NCBI GenBank assembly: GCA_019454045.1 | Contig: SKCR01038151.1 | Span: 1 to 64,000 of the forward strand | DNA: 64,000 bases | DNA from: Zanthoxylum bungeanum | Taxonomy: Eukaryota > Streptophyta > Magnoliopsida > Sapindales > Rutaceae | Direction: 5' to 3' | In this document: piece after piece, positions 56,738 through 64,000 of the stretch | Position numbering within the stretch: the first letter of the stretch is position 1 | How the letters are laid out: each line of letters begins with the position of its first letter | Position numbers and translations under genes: made by a program | The notes under the pieces: generated by a model | What the model saw: only the letters and a program-made list of their open reading frames with translations | The model's database searches: none | What the model was told of the DNA's origin: nothing

Positions 56738-58702
56738 TGTTAGACAGTAATGACCCATAGCGTCACTATTTTGTAAATGATATTGTATTATTGTACAAAT
56801 TAACTATGTAGTAATGAAATTGCCTTTTACCATTTTGTAATTTATTTACTTTGATATATAAAAGGTAAAAGTCCCTATGATTAATTCCGGATTGAGATGA
56901 TATGAGACAGTATCAATCCATAAAGGTTTAATCATTATTAAATCCCTAGTCGTAGTATTATCGAGATTGGACATCGATAATGCGGAATAGACTAGTACTG
57001 CACTTGTGCGTGTTGTGAGGGCACAACAGCATAGTTCTCATATATTTGAGTATTGGATACTTATGCAAGTACGGTAGGAGGTTGTGTTTTACCGATGGTA
57101 CGGAAAACAGCTTCGCTCTGGATAGACCCCGCGGAATCCCATTGGTAGTATGTCTGCGTGTCTATGGGTGGTGAGTCCGCTCAGGGTAGGTGCATATGGT
57201 CTTAACCTGAGACTTGCATCGCTAGTACTTGCGACAATCGGTAGACTTTAGTTTTGGTCGTCCAGGGCTTTAACAGGTTCTGTGTACACCTCTTCTAGGT
57301 TTATCGGGAATCGTAGTGTATTGGATTGTGATGTCAAGACGGAAGTATCACTTCAGACATATGGAGATGATGATCGCGCAGGATACAGAACTAGTACTCT
57401 ATAATGGTTGCAACCATCGGGATAATATGACAAGGTCAGGATTATCCGATTCAAAGAGACTAGTTGCTTGATGTCCGATATATGTATCGTACGGGGCAGA
57501 CACATCTCCAGCCCCAGGCCTTACATGTGATCATCAGATACTGGATGCTATACACTATACTACGGTATACTACGCCTGTTATAGATCTTATATTCCAATA
57601 AGAATATTTCTGGAGAATTGGGTAGGCATGGCGTTTTGCTAGAGGCTAACCTTGTCTTGTAAATCGGTAAAAACGTAGTACTTGGTATGTACGTGTTCGG
57701 ATAATCTGACGGCCGTATTTACTGCCAACATATCCAGAGATCTCTTGGGTCGCTTCCGAAGATTCACCAATGACGTATGATTCAAACTCGATTAATCTTG
57801 GATTAATTAGAGGAGAGACTTTATCTTGTATAAAGTACTATACATAGAGAGAGAACGATTAATTTGGAATTAATCGTAAAATTATTATATTCGATATAAT
57901 AATCGAAATTCGATTTCGACGCGAAATTAAAATTAGATTTTAATTCGGGCAAACGAGTTAATTTAGAATTAATTCGTTAGCGACGTAAATAATAATTTCG
58001 CTAGGCGCAATTATTTATTTAAATTCGATTTAATTAACGTCGCGACAAAAGTTCGGTATTTTGGAAATATCGAACCCGAACGCGTGAGTACGCGTGGGCC
58101 CACTTTCATTTGGGTTGTGTGGGGCCCACATGACACATGTCATTTTATGCATTATTTAATTGTTAATACATTGCATGGTGATAGTGTACAATACACTCAA
58201 TGGTGGTTTTGCATGGAGTTTGAGTGTTTGACACTCTAAGCCATTACATGATTTGTGTCATAAGTTTATTATTAATTTAATAAATATTATTGCATAATAT
58301 AAATTGATTTTTGAAAGCAAAAAATCATCCTTTCTCTTCTCCTCTTGACGGAAACTGTCACAGTTTCACAGCTCTCCATTTTCAGGTTTTGTTGTTGCAA
58401 AAGCTTGAAGTTTGTGATGGTTTGGAACATTAAATCACATTCAAGGCTAGCACCTTCAAGGGATCATACAAAGGTGTTATGGGAAACTAATTCTTGAGCT
58501 TGGAAGGATCAAAGAAAGCTTGGAGCTTCCCCACTCACCTTGGCCGAAACCCTCACTGCACAAAGGAGAAATTTTTCATTTCATCAACGCATCGCATTCC
58601 GATCTTTGTGAGTATGATTCCGCCATACTTCAATATTGTTCATTCATTTATATATATTTGTTTGCTCTTTTGATCTTGGGACATGGATTTGAATTTCCAT
58701 CA
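56738..58702 (+). repeat. 3' LTR of copia C
   Basis: Starts TGTTAGACAGTAATG and ends GAATTTCCATCA. It matches the 5' LTR with few substitutions and small indels (for example GGTGGTGAGTCCGC at 57168 against GGGAGTCCGC in the 5' copy). Confidence 0.93.
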
Positions 58703-59716
58703 GTTTTAACATATATATCATATCCAATTCATTTCATGTCAATTCGCTACACTACGGAACTACTAGAAGCATCCGAATATATAACGATAAACTTTAAAAT
58801 AACACATTTTTAACGGAGAGTCGTACCGAAATTTCGATGGCATATTCAGACTCCCAACGGCCATACGAACACGCTGGTGTCGTCGGAATTCCGATCGGAG
58901 CTACTGTTCATCTTAGTTTTACTATTCACATGTGTTCCCTCTTTGTTTTGCGTGCAACCGGCTGCTGTTCGGTGAAATCGACTTCGCATACTCGTAGTAC
59001 TCTCTGAGGGCTTCGATTTGGCGGGTGGCTCGGGCCGTGAAAGGAAGCGACGAGCCGGATTCATCAAACCAACTCTTGCCATTTCTTTCCCTTCACCGCC
59101 GCTGTTGCCGTGCTTTATGGCCATCAGCAGCACCATCGAGCTCGCCGTCACTGGCGCGTCAGGTCTGCACCAGTGCGCCGGCCTATGGTGGCCAGAGTTG
59201 CTGCCGGCGACTGCTTCTTCTCTAAGGGCGATGGGTGAGGGGGTGGAGGAGGGAGAGAAGGTTTTTCCATTTTTGTGATTTGCTGAAACTATGGGGTTCA
59301 TATAGGTAAGTTTCTGAAAATTAAAACTGACCCCGGAAAATTTCATTTAGGCCCCTATCATGGAACTTTCTAGAATTTTATATTTTGAAGCCCTTCTGAC
59401 GTGATTTTCGAAAAGCGTTCAAAACGAAAGTTGTTCGTCTCATAAAAACGAGTCTGATGGTTCAAGAATAAACTCAATCGGAGTTTGTTTGTAATTTCCG
59501 TGACCGAAACCGCAAACTTTACACGTTTTACAAAAATCACGTAACTGACTTTTGATCCTCACACGTTTTCCAACGCGATGAATATTCATAATATATTAGT
59601 CCAACCCATATTCCATCACTTAAACACTTATCCGATAATGTCGCACTGTTCGAGACCGCAATTTTGGTCTGGGAACTTTTCCAGAATTATCCCGAAAATC
59701 TGGGATGTTACAAAGA
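58703..59716 (+). repeat. LTR fragment, possibly Tekay-like
   Basis: Ends TGGGATGTTACA. Contains a GC-rich patch (59010-59250) giving overlapping open frames on both strands (58846-59346 minus, 59018-59278 plus) with low-complexity translations. Such patches occur in plant chromovirus LTRs. No primer site follows. Confidence 0.4.
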
Positions 59717-59822
59717 CATAATGTTCTTTGTACAAATTAACTATGTGACAAAGGAGATTGCTCTTTTATCATTTGTAATTGGATTGCTTAGATATATAAA
59801 TGATAAAAGTTTATATGATTAG
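59717..59822 (+). repeat. Copia LTR fragment, left piece
   Basis: TTTGTACAAATTAACTATG through AAATGATAAAAGTTTATATG matches the early part of the solo LTR at 23103-25069 (minus strand). Its continuation in that LTR is found at 61994-62063, so the block between them is an insertion. Confidence 0.8.
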
Positions 59823-61993
59823 TGATGAGCGGAAAATATATCAATATTTACCGCCCCTTTTACTTAATATTTGTTTAGTTTCTCGAGTTTGATGAACGTT
59901 TTTATATCTTTTAGTTTTTTTTGCAGATAAAATAATATTGGGACTCAATGAAATCATTTAGGACGAAATGTGGGTCAAATAAGGGCAAATATTGAACTTG
60001 ACATATTAATTTTGGAGATTGGAAACTTGAAAGGGCGTTTTAACGAAGTACAGTTTTTGAAATTCCAGTTTTGTGCATCTGTCGTATTTTGGGCATACCC
60101 TCTTACTCCAATATCGGATTATGCTGATTCAACTTTCAGATTAAAGAAGACTCAACGATCTACAACTTTGAAGAACAAACTAATTTCGAATTCTGAGGAT
60201 TGCATGACCGAAATTGATGAAATATCCATAAGTGTGTTATGTGTAATTATTAAAGTCATTTTCAAAGCATATAAATAAATAAATAAATAAAAAATAAAAA
60301 TAGTCAAACTCCCACCAAACATGATAGCAATTAGTGGAGCAATTAATAATGGATTTGGTGGAGCAATTAGTGGAGCAATTAATAATGGATTTGGTGGATG
60401 ATTTGATGTGGGTAAAATTTTGCCTATAAATACCAAGCCATTTCATTTGTAAATTCATACTTTCTTCTTTGAAATTCCTTAAGAATAACTAAGAAGATTA
60501 TATCTTGTTTGTTTATTTACAGCTTTCAGTAATTAATTTCCACTTTCGCACTTTCTTTTCTTTACTTTTCAGTTTTTACTTTCCGCAATTTACTTTTACG
60601 CACAGTATTTTCCTTTCTTTACTTTTTCAGTTTTTACTTTTCAAGTAATGAGGAGGTAACTCCCCATTGCTGGGGTAAAATATAAAGCTTTTATTATTAC
60701 TATTTAGATTAATCTCCCCTAATTATAATATATAAACTATTTAAAATCTGACTTAACGAGGATACCACCATATTGGTCGGTTGGTAATTAATTATAAATT
60801 GGTTTTAACCTGACTAAGCATGGATACCGCCTGGTTTGTCGGTTGGTAATTAATTATTAATTTGACTTAATCAGGATACCGCCTATATGGCATGTGGGTA
60901 ATTATCACGCAAAAATTAATATATTATATTAAGGGAGATATCTAAAATAATAGTAATAAAAGTGGATACTCTAACCTCAGCATTTTCTTTTATTGTACTC
61001 TTACTTTATTTACTTTTCAGCAATTTACTTTTCAGCATTTACTTTTTAGCAATTTACTTTTCAGCAATTTAATTTCAGCATTTACTTTTCAGTAGTTTAC
61101 TTTCAGCATTTACTTTTCAGTAGTTTACTTTCAGCATTTACTTTTCAGCATTTAATTTTCAGTATTTAATTTCAGCATTTTACTTTCCGTCATTTACATT
61201 CAGCAATTTACTTTTCAGCATTTTACTTTATGTCTTTTATTTTATTTAAGTTTTTACTACCATAAATATGTGTCGTAACTAAGCCAATTATCTGGGGTTG
61301 GGATGAAGTCCAATATCACCAGTTTATAAGGGGTTAAATTACGGTTTGGGTAATATAAAGGTTTATTTATTGAGCCTTAGTCTTAATGCATCTTGTTAAC
61401 TAGCCATTAATAAGATTGGTTCGGTAAACTTAAAATGAACTTGGAAAAGAGATTTTAGGTTTAAGACCTTAGACTTAATAGCCCACGATCTTCCTTGAGG
61501 ATAGATAACCCTTTAATAGATTTCCTTACAGGATATTAATATACCTGTCAGGCGGGGGTAGCCATAATTGGAACTTAATCTTAATAAATTCAGATAACTT
61601 GGTAAAAAATAGGAATATGATTAATTGGGTTATACTGGGTATTTGTATTTGACCATCGGAAGAGGCTTTTACATAATTCTGTGTTACAGGTTAATAAACC
61701 AATATATTACACAAATGTAAAATAACCACTTCATCTTTTAAAAAGATATTAGAATGATTCACAACCCTGGATAGTTTTATAAATTTGAAGTTTCTTCAAT
61801 CTACTTTCAAGCAATTTATTTACTTGTTTTAATTTTAAAGTCACCACCCAATCAAACAATCAATCCATTAGATATTTGTAAACATTTAACTTCATAAATT
61901 GATAACAAAAGGTTTTAACTCTTCGTGGAATCGATACTTTTTATACTACTTGAACGATACGTGTGCTTGCGTTATACGCGTGTGATTACGTCG
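59823..61993 (+). repeat. Athila-like LTR inserted in copia LTR
   Basis: Begins TGATGAGCGGAAAATA and ends near CGTGTGATTACGTCG, with ATTAG before and ATTAC after as possible target duplications. It contains a duplicated unit with GCAATTAATAATGGATTTGG (60324-60400), a triple repeat with GGATACCGCC and GGTAATTAATTA (60765-60900), and a run of CAGCATTTACTTTT units (61000-61225). The primer-site-type leader following at 62067 supports Athila assignment. Confidence 0.55.
61000..61225 (+). repeat. CAGCATTTACTTTT short tandem repeats
   Basis: Imperfect units of about 14-21 bases with TTTACTTTTCAGCA, within the Athila-like LTR. Similar TTTACTTTTCAG phrases occur at 60540-60640. Confidence 0.85.
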
Positions 61994-62063
61994 ATTACCG
62001 GATTAATAAGATATGAGACAATCTTAATCCACGAAAGGTTTAATCATTAAATATCCATAGTCA
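61994..62063 (+). repeat. Copia LTR fragment, right piece
   Basis: CCGGATTAATAAGATATGAG to GGTTTAATCATTAAATATCC follows directly from 59717-59822 in the related LTRs. It ends at CATAGTC, where the Athila-like leader starts. Confidence 0.82.
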
Positions 62064-62069
62064 AGTTTT

Positions 62070-62087
62070 TGGCGCCGTTGCCGGGGA
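62070..62087 (+). other. Athila-type primer binding site
   Basis: TGGCGCCGTTGCCGGGGA, preceded by AAGTTTT, is the well-known plant Athila-type site (complementary to tRNA-Asp as I recall). It is separated from the Athila-like LTR by the copia fragment. Confidence 0.85.
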
Positions 62088-62195
62088 CTTATTTATCTTT
62101 CACTATTAGTTTTGGGGTTGGATACTTTACTTGTATCTAATTTCTTTTTACTTATTGTTTTTTGTTTTCTTGTGTTTCAGGTTCTCAGACACTAC

Positions 62196-62300
62196 ATGAG
62201 ACGAACCAGAAGCTTTAAACTCCGACCGCTTGACCCAGAGATTGAAAGAACCATCAGACAGTTGAGAAGGGAAAGGCGAGAAGGCCAAGAAGCAATTGTT
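62196..62300 (+). pseudogene. gag: Athila-like gag start, truncated
   Basis: ATG at 62196 begins MRRTRSFKLRPLDPEIERTI; the phrase LDPEIERT followed by Arg-rich sequence is typical of gag starts in this group. After about 35 codons it is cut by a copia LTR starting TGTTGGGG at 62301. Confidence 0.75.
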
Positions 62301-64000
62301 TGTTGGGGTTGGTGCTCAGAGCGCCAATCCGCTCTGTATTTATGTATGATTCATGAATACGAACAATATTTTTTTTTCCATAATATTACTAATTTATGGT
62401 TGCACCTCTTGTTTTTATATACGTGTTCGATCTGATTACGATTAGATTGAAACTAAATGTTGTTTAGTGATATGTATATATTAGACAAAGGCCCGATAAT
62501 ATATAATACAGTACACAGTTACAAAGGTAGTTTGTAATTGACATTGGGAAGTGTCACTGCTAAATGTATATTATCAACATAGTTCCTGGTCTAGATTTAC
62601 TAACACGGGTCGGTTAGTCAAATCCGTTGAGACCAATATATGTCGAATATCGAGACTTGGTCCGATGGTTTATCCCAATGAACCATGTGTCTGAGGAGAC
62701 TCGTATAGACGTGTAGGTGTTTATAGTGGATAAACACTGAATGACTCACCGAAGATTCTTAATGGATGGTACACTAACGTCAATAAGAATCTTCTCGGGT
62801 TGAGTAGCATAGTGGTCCTTCGACTTGAGATACCACTGTGGATGTATGAGAGATCCTCCACACTTAGATGACAGTCACGTCACCGATCTATTTAGATCAG
62901 ACCTCCGCCTTTTCGTTGGGTGTGGACCGATCCTCATGATATCCTATGTGTATCAAGATATGATATGTCAGTTCTTTGTACATAGCATAGGTAGTCCATA
63001 TATAATTAGCAGTCTGTTAAATCTGTGGCCACAGTATACTTCGGAAGTAAGTTCCGAATGTTATTTAGAGATTGCTAATAGATACGTCGACAGGATAATA
63101 CCTATAGAGATTTGACGTTTACATCTATATCTCTGGTGTTATCCGGATACCTATGACAGAGAGATTATACATATGCAATGACCTCGACCTGTATGATTCA
63201 GCTAGTTTATCTGTGGTCGTCATAATTTATGGGTGGGTAAATTATGGACACGAAATTGGATTTTGTGACGGATATACCTGAATCTAGAGAGTCTCACTAA
63301 TGAAATATACTCGTAGAGCACTAGGGTGACTTTTATAAATAATGATGATTATTTATAAATCATTTAAACGTTAAACGAAAAATACATGCGAACGGGCCGA
63401 ACCGTCATTTCCTAATTAATGTGTATTTGTATTTAATATATGATATTATTAAATACACATTAATAAATTGTCAAATAAGGTATTTGACATATATCATTAA
63501 TATATATTTGAGATATTTAAGTAAATATAATACATATATTTGAGATATTTGTATTTAATTAATTATTTAATTATTTAATTGTTAAATGATTAATATAATT
63601 AAAATATAAATATCTCACCAAATGATAAAGTTAGGAAATGATTATAAGTGTATATTGTTGACATATACATTAAAGGAAAAGGTTGTCAAAATGATTTTGA
63701 CTACTTGGATATTGTTTTAATAAGTTAAAATTGAAAATATCCTTATCCTTTTTCTTACCAAATTCGGCCAAGACCTTAAATAAATATAAGTGTTATATTT
63801 TTAAGTTGCTTTTATTGACTTGTTGAATTTTCATTAAAGTTGTAATGATCAAATTGCAAGTTGATTAAAATAAGCTTTAAATGAAACAAAAATTAAATAT
63901 CTAGATATTTTCCTTCACCAAATTCGGCCAAAAGCATTTGTGTGAGGTATATATTATTTTGTTTCATCTTTTAGGGTTAAGACAAGTTCATTAGATACCA
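62301..64000 (+). repeat. Copia-type LTR start, runs off window
   Basis: Begins TGTTGGGGTTGGTGCTCAG inside the Athila-like gag. Phrases such as AGAGAGTCTCAC and CATTATTTATAAAT parallel the LTR at 1-1774, so it is probably a relative of that element. The right end and any duplication lie outside the window. Confidence 0.6.

Larger units (their letters stand above)
48730..58702 (+). mobile_element. Copia element C, full-length but defective
   Basis: About 10 kb with two LTRs of about 1.96 kb, primer site, a 2-kb structured leader, gag, protease, integrase, RT, RNase H and a polypurine tract, in copia order. The LTRs look nearly identical by eye, so the insertion seems young, yet the coding region has many frameshifts. 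No clear target duplication was found: the right flank is GTTTT, and the first bases of the 5' LTR differ from those of the 3' LTR. Confidence 0.93.

Noticed and set aside
48724..58707. Target site duplication for copia C
   Set aside because: Flanks compared (ATAAT or ACTAG on the left, GTTTT or TCAGT on the right) do not match; the left LTR end is altered.
58846..59346. 166-codon minus-strand frame with an overlapping plus-strand frame (59018-59278)
   Set aside because: GC-rich patch open on both strands within an LTR-like block; no recognisable domain.

Overview
The window looks like intergenic DNA from a flowering plant with a large, retrotransposon-rich genome. I found no host gene and no tRNA or rRNA gene. 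Almost every base that can be assigned belongs to LTR retrotransposons. These are Ty1/copia elements with an initiator-Met primer site (GGTATCAGAGC), Ty3/gypsy elements of Tat/Ogre type, and pieces of Athila-like and possibly Tekay-like gypsy elements. All coding regions carry stops or frameshifts. The species cannot be named from this sequence.

Layout. 1-3505: a decayed copia element (LTR end, primer site, leader, integrase remnant). 4272-36640: one minus-strand Tat-like gypsy element with gag, protease, RT, two RNase H regions, integrase, an antisense extra ORF, a tandem-repeat 3' region and its 3' LTR. It has been split by three later insertions, each framed by target duplications: a gag-only gypsy element A (12543-22048, GAATC/GAAAC), a copia solo LTR (23103-25069, CAAAG) and a second gag-only element B (26496-36280, ATATC). 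Without these the host element is about 11 kb, and its 5' LTR is missing. 36641-44300: a second copia element (LTR, leader, gag to integrase) with a gypsy solo LTR in its leader (39554-41898, duplication GCAGG). 44301-46292: two LTR fragments joined end to end. 46293-48729: poorly recognisable, possibly an old chromovirus LTR. 48730-58702: a full-length but frameshifted copia element C with two LTRs of about 1.96 kb. 58703-62300: a mosaic of LTR pieces and an Athila-like primer site and gag start. 62301-64000: the start of another copia LTR that runs off the window.

How the parts relate. A and B carry gag but no pol. They share LTR ends, leader, gag and 3' organisation with the minus-strand pol-bearing element, so they look like non-autonomous relatives that would need enzymes from such an element. 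The most interesting signal is in the untranslated leaders. Both the gypsy and copia leaders carry several stem-loops in which the apical sequence is nearly constant while the stems change by paired substitutions. In copia C the constant loop contains the palindrome TTGGCCAA, and in the gypsy elements it contains TTTAAA. One further structured leader segment is shared between the copia element at 38.6-42.4 kb and gypsy A and B. Packaging or dimerisation of genomic RNA is the obvious hypothesis, but it is an inference.
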